Origin: Acidimicrobiales bacterium | GTDB lineage: Bacteria > Actinomycetota > Acidimicrobiia > Acidimicrobiales > CAIXPF01 | Assembly: GCA_020846295.1 (NCBI GenBank) | Contig: JADLEF010000319.1 | Coordinates: 1-64,000 of the forward strand | Length of the DNA: 64,000 bases | Reading direction: 5' to 3' | Shown here: positions 30,994-40,380 of the stretch, in pieces | Layout: every line of letters begins with the position of its first letter | Numbering within the stretch: position 1 is the stretch's first letter | Translations under genes and position numbers: made by a program | The notes under the pieces: model-generated | Told to the model about the DNA's origin: nothing | The model's database searches: none | The model's input: the letters and a program-made list of their open reading frames with translations, nothing else

Positions 30994-31105
30994 GCGCCCG
31001 CCCGCGAGCCCCATTTCGTCACCGGAGAAGCTCGACGCATCGCCGGGACACCACCGAACCCACTCCAATTCGCGCGCTGCGTGGCGGCGAGGCCGGCGGC
31101 GCCCG

Positions 31106-33478
31106 CTACTCGAGGACCTCGGCGACGGCGAGCTCCGCGATGCGCTCACCGTCGTAGCCGAGGATCGTCTCGAGCACCTCGTAGGTGTGCTGGCCGTAGG
31201 TCGGCCCTGCCCAGCGGTACTCCCCCGGCGTGCGCGACAACCGCTGCGGCGGCGTGTCGACCACCGAGCGGCGGACGTAGGGGTGGTCGACCCAGCAGAA
31301 GTGGCCACGATGGCCGAGCTGCGCGTCGGCGAGGAGCTCGCCCGAGTTCTGCACCTCGTGGGCGGGCACCCCCTGGGCCTGCAGCCGGTACATGAGGCCG
31401 GTGGCGTCCTGGCGGGCGGTCCACGCCGAGATGACCGCATCGAGCTCGTCGCGACGAGACACCCGGTCCGCCGCGCCCAACCCGGCGAGGTCCTCGCGGC
31501 GCATCTCGGTGGCCAGACGGCGCCACTGCTCATCGGTCTCGCACACGATGGCGATCCAGCCGCCCCCGTCCCCCGTGCCGGCCCTGGCGTCGAGGCCGGG
31601 GTACACGGCGTGGGGCACCACCCCCGGTTCGTCGTTGCCTCGACGGGTGGCCGCCTCGCCGCCGCGCTGGACATCCACCAGCGCCGGGGTGAGCAGGTGC
31701 GTGGCCGCCTCCATCTGCGAGAAGTCGAGGTACTGGCCCTCGCCGGTGCGCCTGCGATGATCGAGCGCGCCGAGCAGCGCGCACATGGTGAACCGGGGCG
31801 AGGTGTAGTCGGTGTAGGCCATGTACGGCCCGGCCGGGGAGCGGTCGGGCCAGCCGGTCACATCGAAGAAGCCCGCCACCGACGCAGCCAGGTTGCCGAA
31901 CCCGGCGAAGTTCCGCAACGGCCCCCGCTGACCCATCACACAGCTCGACAGCATGATCAGGCCCGGGTTCACCGCCGACAGCTCCTCCCAGCCGAGACCC
32001 CAATCGGCCATGGTGCCCGGGGTGAAGGACTCCACCGCGACGTCGGCCCAGCGGGCCAGGTCCATCACGACAGAACGGGCCTCCGGCTTGGACAGGGTGA
32101 GCGCGAGGCCGAGCTTGCCCGCGTTGGCCAGCTGCCAGGTGAGCGCGTTCTCCACCTCGACGATGTCGTCGCGGTGGCCGAGCGCGATGCGGGTCAGGTC
32201 GGGCCGCAGCGAGGACTCGACCCGCACCACCGTGGCACCCCAGTAGGCGAGCAGCCGGGTGGCCAGCGGGGCGGCGGCGACCCAGGAGAGATCGAGCACC
32301 TTGAGCCCGGCGAGCGGCCCGCCCTCCGATTCAATACCGATCGGTATGGCAGCGCCCGACGAGCGGGACACAGCGCCCGCCAGCGCGGCGCGCACCGCCG
32401 TCGCGTCCGCTCGCGGCCGGGCCGGGGCTCCGCCCAACCGGCGCAGCGGCGTGCGGGAGGCGGCCACGAACGGCCCGGGGTAGCGGATCCCGTCCACCTC
32501 GTCCCAGCTGTCGCGGGCGGCGAGCTGCGGGCTGGCCAGCACGTCGGCCATCGTCGAGACCGGGGCGATCAGCAGCTTGCGCTCCAGCGCGCCGGCCAGC
32601 AGCTCGTTCTTGGTCCTCGTCGCGGTGAACGCGCTGATGCAGTCGAGCACCCGCACCAGCTCGCTCATCGGTTCCTCGCCGCTCATCAGCTGCCCACCGA
32701 ACGCGACCCAGTCCTTGGCCAGGGTGGCATCGTCGCAGTGGCCGCACTCGTGCACCCACTCCATGAGGCGCCGTTGGAACGGTCCGATCATCGCCCCGAA
32801 GGACACCGAGATGGCGACGTAACCGTCCCGCGCCGGATACACCCAACGCAGGTGGGTGCCCTCGATGCGCACGCCGCCGGATTCGCGGTGCGAGGGGACG
32901 AGGCCGACCGCAGCGTGCAGGCCGGCGGGCAGCGAGGGGAGCGTCACCGACTGCTGGGCGGAGACGTCGACGTGCTGACCGAGCCCGCTGCGGGCGCGCT
33001 CGTGCAACGCGACCAGCGCGCCGACGGCGAGGTCGCTGCCGGCATGGGCCCACGCCTGTCCCACGCTGGTGCGCACCGGAGGCCGGTCGGCGTCCCCGGT
33101 GACCGCCATCTGCCCGCTGGCCGCCATCAGCGTCAGGTCGGTGGCGAGCCAGGCCGCCTTGGGGCCGCTGGGCCCGTACGGGGTCAGCGTTGCGGTCACG
33201 AGCGCGGGGTCGGCGGCGCGCCAGGCGGCGGTGTCCACCTCCGGCCGGTCTCCGGTGTCGAGCACGACGTCGGCCCACGTCACCAACTCCTCGACGGTGG
33301 CGTCGACGCCGACCACGACCGATCGCTTCCCGCGGTTGTACGCATCGAAGGTGCTGTCGCGCCGCCAGCCCCCGGCCGGTTCGGCGAGGACGACGTCCGC
33401 ACCGAGTTGCGCCAGCAGCAAGCCGGCCAACCAGCCCCGATGGTCGGTCAGATCCAGCACGCGATACGCGTCGAGCAC
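31106..33478 (-). CDS. Tandem-domain CaiB/BaiF (family III) CoA-transferase, 790 aa
   Basis: Two CaiB-like N-terminal motifs: RVLDLTDHRGWLAGLLLAQLGADVVLAEP and KVLDLSWVAAAPLATRLLAYWGATVVRVES; GTG start. Confidence 0.88.
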   Translation of the reverse strand: MLDAYRVLDLTDHRGWLAGLLLAQLGADVVLAEPAGGWRRDSTFDAYNRGKRSVVVGVDATVEELVTWADVVLDTGDRPEVDTAAWRAADPALVTATLTPYGPSGPKAAWLATDLTLMAASGQMAVTGDADRPPVRTSVGQAWAHAGSDLAVGALVALHERARSGLGQHVDVSAQQSVTLPSLPAGLHAAVGLVPSHRESGGVRIEGTHLRWVYPARDGYVAISVSFGAMIGPFQRRLMEWVHECGHCDDATLAKDWVAFGGQLMSGEEPMSELVRVLDCISAFTATRTKNELLAGALERKLLIAPVSTMADVLASPQLAARDSWDEVDGIRYPGPFVAASRTPLRRLGGAPARPRADATAVRAALAGAVSRSSGAAIPIGIESEGGPLAGLKVLDLSWVAAAPLATRLLAYWGATVVRVESSLRPDLTRIALGHRDDIVEVENALTWQLANAGKLGLALTLSKPEARSVVMDLARWADVAVESFTPGTMADWGLGWEELSAVNPGLIMLSSCVMGQRGPLRNFAGFGNLAASVAGFFDVTGWPDRSPAGPYMAYTDYTSPRFTMCALLGALDHRRRTGEGQYLDFSQMEAATHLLTPALVDVQRGGEAATRRGNDEPGVVPHAVYPGLDARAGTGDGGGWIAIVCETDEQWRRLATEMRREDLAGLGAADRVSRRDELDAVISAWTARQDATGLMYRLQAQGVPAHEVQNSGELLADAQLGHRGHFCWVDHPYVRRSVVDTPPQRLSRTPGEYRWAGPTYGQHTYEVLETILGYDGERIAELAVAEVLE

Positions 33479-33618
33479 GACGGGTCCCCCTTGTCGGTCC
33501 GGTCCCTCCCCCGCGGTGCGCCGGGCGGACGGGTTGGGCGGCAGCGTAGGCGGGCACGATGCTTGCCGCGACGCGGGAGCGGGCGTAGCGTTCCCGCCAC
33601 GATCGATCGGGGGAGCTG

Positions 33619-34341
33619 ATGGGCGACAGCACGACGCCGGGCGGCGGCCGCGTCGGGCAGGACGCGGTGCACCGGGTCATCCGGGCCTCCGCCACCCACC
33701 CCGATGGCTGGGAGCAGGCCACCGCCGCCGCGGTGGCCGACCTGGCCGGCACGATCGCAGATCTGCGGCTGGCCATGGTGGTCGACCGCCGCGTCGCCAT
33801 CGGCCCGGACGGTACCCTGCAGTATGGCGTGACGCTGTCGCTGGCCTACCGGGTGGACCGCCGACGGGCGGCGCCCGGGGGCGGCGTGACCACCGTGCGG
33901 CGGGTGCTGCTGCTGGCCAACCGCACGGCGGGCGGCGCCGAGTTGATGACCGAGGTGCGCCGCCGCACCGCCGGCGGCCCGTGCGAGTTCCACGTGCTGG
34001 TGCCGGTGCTGGTGCCCGTCGTCGGCACCGCGGCTGCGTGGGGGGAACCGGGCGCTGGCGACGAGACCGATGCGATGTTCGCCTGGGCCGCCGCCGAGGA
34101 GCGACTGGCGTTGCAGCTCGCCCTGCTGCGGGAGGCCGGCGTGCCGGCGACCGGGGAGCTGCGCCCGTCCGATCCGCTCAAGGCGACCCTCGAGGTGCTG
34201 GGCCGGGCCAGCTTCGACGAGATCATCGTGTCGACCCTGCCCGCTGCGCTGTCGCGCTGGCTGCGGCTGGACCTGCCCAGCCGCCTGGCCCGCCAGATCG
34301 ATCTGCCCATCGTGCACATCGAGCAGGCCGCCGCGAGCTGA
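33619..34341 (+). CDS. Dodecin-like N-terminal domain fused to USP-like alpha/beta domain
   Basis: N-term VHRVIRASATHPDGWEQATAAAVADLAGTIADLRLAMVVDRRVAIGPDGTLQYGVTLSLAYRV matches dodecin pattern; C-term VLLLANRT...DPLKATLEVLGRASFDEIIVSTLPAALSRWLRLDLPSRLARQIDLPIVHIE. Confidence 0.75.
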   Translation: MGDSTTPGGGRVGQDAVHRVIRASATHPDGWEQATAAAVADLAGTIADLRLAMVVDRRVAIGPDGTLQYGVTLSLAYRVDRRRAAPGGGVTTVRRVLLLANRTAGGAELMTEVRRRTAGGPCEFHVLVPVLVPVVGTAAAWGEPGAGDETDAMFAWAAAEERLALQLALLREAGVPATGELRPSDPLKATLEVLGRASFDEIIVSTLPAALSRWLRLDLPSRLARQIDLPIVHIEQAAAS

Positions 34342-34366
34342 TCGCGGCGAGCCGATCGACGGAGCG

Positions 34367-35449
34367 TCAGCCGGTCAGCGCGCTCCCGGACTCCCACGGC
34401 GCGAGCTGACCGGCGTACACCGACGGACCCCTGCGGAAGTGCGACGCCTCCTCGAGGGTCTCCACGAAGGGCATGTCGATCGGGTAGAGCGCTTCGCCGC
34501 GCGGCCGCGGCCCGGCCTTGGACACGTGCCCGTACAACGGGTGACCGACGATCTCCTCCGCGACCCACGCCGCCTCGATCAGCTTGCCGAGGTCGTAGCC
34601 GGTCTCGATGCCGAGCTCGTGGCACAGGTCGACGAAGTCCTCCGTCGGCACGTGCCCGGCCGAACGGCCGTTGCCGCAGTACGGGCAGCCACCCATCCCG
34701 CCGATCGAGGTGTCGAACTCGGTCACCCCCAGCCGCAGCGCCTCGTAGTAGCTGGCGATGGTGGCGCCGCGGGAGTTGTGCAGGTGCAGGTGGAACGTGG
34801 TGATCTCCGGCCAGCGTTCGCGCACGGCCTCGATCGTCTCGCTCACCGTATGGGGCAGGTTCCAGCCCATGGCGTCGGAGAAGGAGATCTTGGCCACCTC
34901 GAAGCCGGCGGCGTGCCACGTGTCGACCATCAGCCCGATCATGTCGAGGCGTCGGGCCCGGGGGAACGGGCCCTCGACGGTCGAGCCGACCGGGCTGCCG
35001 AGGGTGACCGACCCGTGCTCGGCGCCGGCGCGGCGCGCCGCGGCGATCACCCCGTCCATGGCCTCGATCTGCTGGGCCTGGGTGCGGTTGTAGTTGCGGC
35101 GGGCGAAGGAGTCGCAGCTCTCGACGTGCGTGCTGAAGCGGCGGGTGCGCACGTCGATCTTGGGATAGAACCGATCGGCCCGCTCGAAGCCCTTCTGGTT
35201 GAAGATCGCCGCCGTGTAGCGCACGCCCGGCTTGGGCACGAAGCGCTCGCACAGCTCCTCGATGTTCGCCATCGACGGCGTCCACTTCGGGTGGGCGAAC
35301 GAACCGACCGAGATGACCTTGGCACCGGTGTCGCCGAGCGCGTCGAGCAGGCGCAGCTTGTCGTCCACGCTGATGTCGGGGCTCTCGATCTGCAGCCCCT
35401 CGCGCATGGTGTCATCGGTGATGGTGACCCGCTGCGGGATCATGCTCAT
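34367..35449 (-). CDS. HMG-CoA lyase / pyruvate carboxyltransferase-like protein
   Basis: RVTITDDTMREGLQIESPDISVDDKLRLLDALGDTGAKVISVGSFAHPKW; GGMGGCPYCGNGRSAGHVPTEDFVDLCHELG. Confidence 0.85.
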   Translation of the reverse strand: MSMIPQRVTITDDTMREGLQIESPDISVDDKLRLLDALGDTGAKVISVGSFAHPKWTPSMANIEELCERFVPKPGVRYTAAIFNQKGFERADRFYPKIDVRTRRFSTHVESCDSFARRNYNRTQAQQIEAMDGVIAAARRAGAEHGSVTLGSPVGSTVEGPFPRARRLDMIGLMVDTWHAAGFEVAKISFSDAMGWNLPHTVSETIEAVRERWPEITTFHLHLHNSRGATIASYYEALRLGVTEFDTSIGGMGGCPYCGNGRSAGHVPTEDFVDLCHELGIETGYDLGKLIEAAWVAEEIVGHPLYGHVSKAGPRPRGEALYPIDMPFVETLEEASHFRRGPSVYAGQLAPWESGSALTG

Positions 35450-35504
35450 GTCGCTCCCCCTGGCATCCGGCCCGGACCGGGCCGAGCCTAGCGGTGCGCC
35501 GCGC

Positions 35505-36263
35505 TCACGTTCCGGCCGACAGGTACTGGTCCTCGATCTCATCGATGCGGGTCGCCATCTCGGCAGCGGTGCCGCTCAGCTCGATCCGGCCGCGACGCAT
35601 CACGTAGACCCGGTCGGCGTAGCGCAGCGCCTTGCGCACGTGCTGCTCGACGAGGAGCACCGCCGTGCCCTGCTCGTCCGCGGCGGCACGGACCGCTTCC
35701 AACAACCGCTGCACGATCAGCGGGGCGAGCCCCATGGACAGCTCGTCGGCCAGCAGCAGTCGGGGCCGGCGGGCGAGCGCCCGGGCGAGGGTGAGCATCT
35801 GCTGTTCGCCGCCGGAGAGCAGCCCGCCTCGGACATCGAGGCGGCGCTCGAGCTCGGGGAACAGCGCCAGCGCGTCCTGCACCCGCACCCCGCCGACGCG
35901 GAGGTTGTCCCGGGTGCTCAGCCCCATGAACACCGACTTCTCCTCCGTGACGAAGGTGAGCCCGTTGCGGGCTCGGCGGTGCAGCGGCGTCCGCGTCGGC
36001 GCGCCGTCGAGCTCGACGTGGCCGGCCAGCGGCGGCAGTTCGCCGGCCAGCGCCAGCAGCGTCGTCGTCTTGCCTGCGCCGTTCGGTCCGAGCAGGGTCA
36101 CCACCTCGCCGGGGTGCACCTCGATCTCGACGTCGTGCACGACGGGCTGGGCGCCGTACCCCGCGGCTAGGCCCACGGTACGCACCGCAGGCACGCCCGT
36201 CGCCATCCTGGGCGGTACGGCGCCGTCGCGCACGTCGATCGTGGTCCCGTTGGCATCGTTCAC
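35505..36263 (-). CDS. livF: Branched-chain amino acid-type ABC transporter ATPase (LivF-like)
   Basis: LLGPNGAGKTTTLLALAG, LSGGEQQMLTLARALARRPRLLLADELSMGLAP. Confidence 0.92.
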   Translation of the reverse strand: MNDANGTTIDVRDGAVPPRMATGVPAVRTVGLAAGYGAQPVVHDVEIEVHPGEVVTLLGPNGAGKTTTLLALAGELPPLAGHVELDGAPTRTPLHRRARNGLTFVTEEKSVFMGLSTRDNLRVGGVRVQDALALFPELERRLDVRGGLLSGGEQQMLTLARALARRPRLLLADELSMGLAPLIVQRLLEAVRAAADEQGTAVLLVEQHVRKALRYADRVYVMRRGRIELSGTAAEMATRIDEIEDQYLSAGT

Positions 36264-39001
36264 GAGGTCACCGCCGCGGTGTCGGTCTCATCGGAGTGCT
36301 GGATCTGCTCGTCGCTCTGGCCGAGGTAGGCGGCGACGACCGCCGGATCGTTGCGGACCTGCTCGGGGGTGCCCTCGGCGATCCGGCGGCCGAAGTCGAG
36401 CACCACGATCCGGTCGCACACGCTCATCACGAAGTTCATGTCGTGCTCGACCAGCAGCACGGCGATGCCCCAGTCGTCGGCGAGGCGCCGCACCAGGTGG
36501 GCCAGCTCGGCCGTCTCCACGTCGCCCAGACCGGCCGCCGGTTCGTCGAGCAGCAGCACGCTCGGCTGGGCGGCCACCGCGCGGGCGATGGCCAGCAGCC
36601 GCCGCTGCCCGTAGGGCAGGTCCTGCACGTGACGCAGCAGATCGTCCTCCAGACGGAACTCCCTGATGGCGGCCACCACCGTCGGCGGCAGCGGCGGGGT
36701 CCGGGGGTGGACCAGGTCGGTGAGGTAGGACAGGCGGTCTCGCGGGTCCGACGCGGCGCGCAGGTTGTCCAGCACGGTGGCGTCCTCGAACAGCTCGAGG
36801 GACTGGAACGAGCGGGAGATGCCGGCTCGGGCCCGTTTGGGCACCGACCACGCCGACACGTCGGTTCCGTCCAGCACGACCGAGCCGGCCGCCCGGGTGA
36901 AGCCGGTGACCGCGTCGATCACCGAGGTCTTGCCCGCCCCGTTGGGCCCGATGAGCCCCACGACTCGACCCGGCTCGACCACGAAGTCCACCTCGTCGAC
37001 CGCGGTCACCCCGCCGTAGCGCACGGTGAGGCCGTCGACCCGGAGCACCTGCGGCCGTACCCGGTCCCGGGCCCGGCCCTCCTCCTCGGGCGGCAGCTCG
37101 ACCCGTTCGACGGGCCGCTCCCGACGCAGCCCGGGCAACCGGCCCCGCAGCTTCCCGGTGACGAAGGCGACCTGGTTGATCGACTCACGGGCGATGCAGT
37201 CCTGGTTCTGCAGCACCAGCAGCACCACGAAGGCACCGCCGATGAGCTGCAGGTAGCGCGTCACGCTGGAGAAGATGACGTTGGACAGCTGCGCCCCGAG
37301 CGAACCGGGCGCCAGGGTGGAGCCGAAGATCGGCCCGAACAGGAACCCGATGCCGCCGATGAAGGACCACGCCACGGTGAGGATCGACGTGAAGTTGGTG
37401 AACTCGTTGCCGTAGATGATCACGTCCTTGCGGAAGGCGAGCAGGATCCCGCCCAGGGCGGCGATCCCGGCCGACACGGCGAAGGCGTACACCTTGGCGC
37501 CGGGCACGCTGATGCCGAGGGCGGCGGCGGCCCGCTCGTTGGTGCGCACCGCCAGCAGACGCCGACCGGATCGCCCGCGACGCATGCTGGCCACCATCAG
37601 CGCCACCACCGTGAAGCACACCATGGACACGATGGCGTAGCGGCCGGGATAGGTGATGGCGTTGAAGTCCCACCCGAACAGCGAGGGCTTGCCCACCTTG
37701 GTCCCGGCGAACCCGCCGACGAAGTCACCGTTCTGGAAGATCATCAGCTCGATGCCGGTGCCCAGACCGAGCGTCACGATGGCGAGGTTGATGCCCCGGG
37801 CGCGCACCGCGGGCAGGGCGAACAGCGCACCGAGCGGGACGGTGGCCACCACCCCGGCGATCATGGCGGGCAGGAACGGCCAGCCACCGGCGTCCACCAG
37901 TCGGCCGGCGACGAGCGCACCGAAGCCGGCCAGGGCGAACTGCGCCAACGACAGCTGCCCGGCGTACCCGGTGATGACCACCACCGACAGCAGGACCAGC
38001 CCCATGGCGAAGGTGGTGATGAACGCATCCTGCCAACGCAGCGGCACGAGCAGGATCACCACCGCGGTGGCGACCAGCCCGACGGCGAGGGCCTTGGCGT
38101 TCACCCGACCGCTGCCCACCGCGGGCAGGCGTTGCAGGAAGAAGTCGCGCAGCGGCAGGGCCTGGCCCCGCGCCACCATCCACACCACGATCACGACGAA
38201 CGGCAACGACGCCGGGACGCCGGGCGTGTTCACGAATCGGACCAGCTCGGTCTGCAGGATGCCGAGGGCCACGCCGGCGGCGAAGGCGATCGGAAAGGAC
38301 CGGAAGCCCGCCACCAGCGCGGCGGCCATGGCGGCGAGCACCAGGTTGGTCATCGTCGCCACCTGCAGCTGCACGATCGGCGCGATGAGGATGGCCGCCA
38401 TACCGGCCAGCGCGGAGCCCAGCGCCCAGTTGAGGGTGGCGATCCGATCCGGGGACAGCCCGACGCTCGAAGCCGCCCGCTGGTTCTCCGCCACCGCCGT
38501 GGTGGCGAGGCCGAAGCGGGTGTAGCGGTACAACGCCCACAACAGGGCGCTCACCGCCGCGGCGATGCCGACCAGGATGAATCGGTCGATGGAGATCGTC
38601 AGCCCGAAGGGGTGCACCAGCGTTCGGGGCAGCTCGGAGCTCACCGCGGTGACCCGAGCGCCGTAGCGCAGCACCGCGGCGGACTGCAGCACGATCAGGA
38701 TGCCCAACGTCGCCACGATGCGGGCGAGCGGCGAGGCCCGGCGCAGCTGTCGCATCACCAGCAGATGCGACAGCGCGCCGATGGCCGCGCAGGCCAGCAG
38801 GCCGATGATCCAGGCCAGCCACCAGGGCTGCTCCTGTTTCACCTTGACCTCCCAGTGGATGTACGCCCCCACCATGCCGATGGCACCGTGGGCGAAGCTG
38901 AGCACGCCCGACCCCCGGTAGATCACCATCAGGCCCTGCGAGGCGAGCGAATAGAGCGCGCCCAGCCCGAGGCCCAACAACGCGAACCGAAGTACTTCCA
39001 T
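36260..39001 (-). CDS. LivH-LivM-LivG triple fusion (permease-permease-ATPase)
   Basis: N-term LivH-like (GLGLGALYSLASQGLMVIYRGSGVLSFAHGAIGMVGAY), middle LivM-like (GYAGQLSLAQFALAGFGAL), C-term LivG-like (GLIGPNGAGKTSVIDAVTGF, PYGQRRLLAIARAVAAQPSVLLLDEPAAGL); ATGA overlap with livF. Confidence 0.93.
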   Translation of the reverse strand: MEVLRFALLGLGLGALYSLASQGLMVIYRGSGVLSFAHGAIGMVGAYIHWEVKVKQEQPWWLAWIIGLLACAAIGALSHLLVMRQLRRASPLARIVATLGILIVLQSAAVLRYGARVTAVSSELPRTLVHPFGLTISIDRFILVGIAAAVSALLWALYRYTRFGLATTAVAENQRAASSVGLSPDRIATLNWALGSALAGMAAILIAPIVQLQVATMTNLVLAAMAAALVAGFRSFPIAFAAGVALGILQTELVRFVNTPGVPASLPFVVIVVWMVARGQALPLRDFFLQRLPAVGSGRVNAKALAVGLVATAVVILLVPLRWQDAFITTFAMGLVLLSVVVITGYAGQLSLAQFALAGFGALVAGRLVDAGGWPFLPAMIAGVVATVPLGALFALPAVRARGINLAIVTLGLGTGIELMIFQNGDFVGGFAGTKVGKPSLFGWDFNAITYPGRYAIVSMVCFTVVALMVASMRRGRSGRRLLAVRTNERAAAALGISVPGAKVYAFAVSAGIAALGGILLAFRKDVIIYGNEFTNFTSILTVAWSFIGGIGFLFGPIFGSTLAPGSLGAQLSNVIFSSVTRYLQLIGGAFVVLLVLQNQDCIARESINQVAFVTGKLRGRLPGLRRERPVERVELPPEEEGRARDRVRPQVLRVDGLTVRYGGVTAVDEVDFVVEPGRVVGLIGPNGAGKTSVIDAVTGFTRAAGSVVLDGTDVSAWSVPKRARAGISRSFQSLELFEDATVLDNLRAASDPRDRLSYLTDLVHPRTPPLPPTVVAAIREFRLEDDLLRHVQDLPYGQRRLLAIARAVAAQPSVLLLDEPAAGLGDVETAELAHLVRRLADDWGIAVLLVEHDMNFVMSVCDRIVVLDFGRRIAEGTPEQVRNDPAVVAAYLGQSDEQIQHSDETDTAAVTS

Positions 39002-39058
39002 ACCGAGCGTTCCTCCCAACGATCCTTCAGCGTTGCGACGTGTCCCGAGCGTCGTGCG

Positions 39059-40363
39059 CTAGGACGGCTTGCCGTCGAAGGCGGCGGTCACGTCGATGGG
39101 CTCGTCCGGTGACGGCTCCAGCTTCCCGTCCTTGATCACGTCGAAGAAGATGGTGCGGTTGAAGATGCGCGGGAAGTTCCCGCCGCCGCCGTCCCACTCC
39201 TTGGTGAAGTCGAGCACGCCGACCATGCCGCCGGTGTCGAGCGACGCGGTGGCGCTGGCCGCGGCGAGGAAGGTCTCGGCGGTGATGTCGCCCTCCATCG
39301 ACTCGACGATCTGGGTGAAGGCGGTGAACGCGGTCCACGTGCCCAACCCGGCGAGGCTGTTCCAATCCAGATCCGGCGCGTCGTACTTCTCCAGCGCGGC
39401 GCGGTAGTCGTCCCACACCGGCGCAGCGATGTTCGGGTACACGTTCATGACCCGGCCGTCGTTGGTCTCCTCGGGGAACTGCTCGGCCACCTTGGAGTTC
39501 AGGTTGCCCTGCGGGCCGTAGAGGCGGGGCAGCACACCGGTGCTGTTGAGGGCGGTGATCAACGACGGCCAGTTGGCCTCGCCGATGTTGCCCCACAGGC
39601 AGTCCACCGCCGGGCTGGTCATCTTGGCCGCCTCGGCGCTGTAGTCGCCCGGCGCGAGCGGGATGCGGACGGTCTTCAGCTTCGACACGTCACCGCCGGC
39701 GGACTTCCAGCCGTTGGCGAACGCCTCGTGGAACACGTCGGCCACCGGTAGGTCGCCGTAGACGTCGACGACGCTCTTGCAGTCGTCTTCGATCATCTTG
39801 ATGGCCGCTGCGGTGTTGAAGCCGTTGACGAAGCCCATCGGGAAGGAGATCTTCGAGGTGTTCTCCTGGGCGACGATCGGACAGCACGCCCCGAACCAGG
39901 CGATGCTCGCCTCTTCGTAGATGGGGATGCCCCGGCTGACGTCGATGGTGAACGAGCCGACGTTGGCGATCACCTTCTCCTCGACCGCCTTGCGGGCGCA
40001 GTTGCCGGCCTCGTTGGCGTCGTTGCGGTCGTCGCAGAAGATGACCTCGAGCGGCCGGCCTTTGATGCCGCCGTTGTCGTTGATCCACTTCGCGTAGATC
40101 TGCGCCGCCTCCTTGATGTTCGGGTACGGCGTGGCGTTGGTGTCGATCGGCGCCTCGTTCATCACCTTGATCGGCTCGCCGGTCAGCGCCGCCCCGGAGC
40201 CGCCCGCTTCGCCGTCAGCCTCCGTCGATGCGCCGGATCCCTCCGTCGCGCTTCCACCGTCATCGCCGCCGCACGCCGCGGCGAGCAGCGCGGCGGCCAG
40301 TACCGGTATCAACCACCAGCGCGCCGTTCGGGCCCGATGTCGTTCCGTTCGTTCCTGCTGCAT
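39059..40363 (-). CDS. ABC substrate-binding lipoprotein, tandem paralogue A
   Basis: Lipobox LLAAAC|GGDDGG; paralogous to 40381-41706. Confidence 0.9.
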   Translation of the reverse strand: MQQERTERHRARTARWWLIPVLAAALLAAACGGDDGGSATEGSGASTEADGEAGGSGAALTGEPIKVMNEAPIDTNATPYPNIKEAAQIYAKWINDNGGIKGRPLEVIFCDDRNDANEAGNCARKAVEEKVIANVGSFTIDVSRGIPIYEEASIAWFGACCPIVAQENTSKISFPMGFVNGFNTAAAIKMIEDDCKSVVDVYGDLPVADVFHEAFANGWKSAGGDVSKLKTVRIPLAPGDYSAEAAKMTSPAVDCLWGNIGEANWPSLITALNSTGVLPRLYGPQGNLNSKVAEQFPEETNDGRVMNVYPNIAAPVWDDYRAALEKYDAPDLDWNSLAGLGTWTAFTAFTQIVESMEGDITAETFLAAASATASLDTGGMVGVLDFTKEWDGGGGNFPRIFNRTIFFDVIKDGKLEPSPDEPIDVTAAFDGKPS

Positions 40364-40380
40364 TGCACTGTCTCCTTCGC

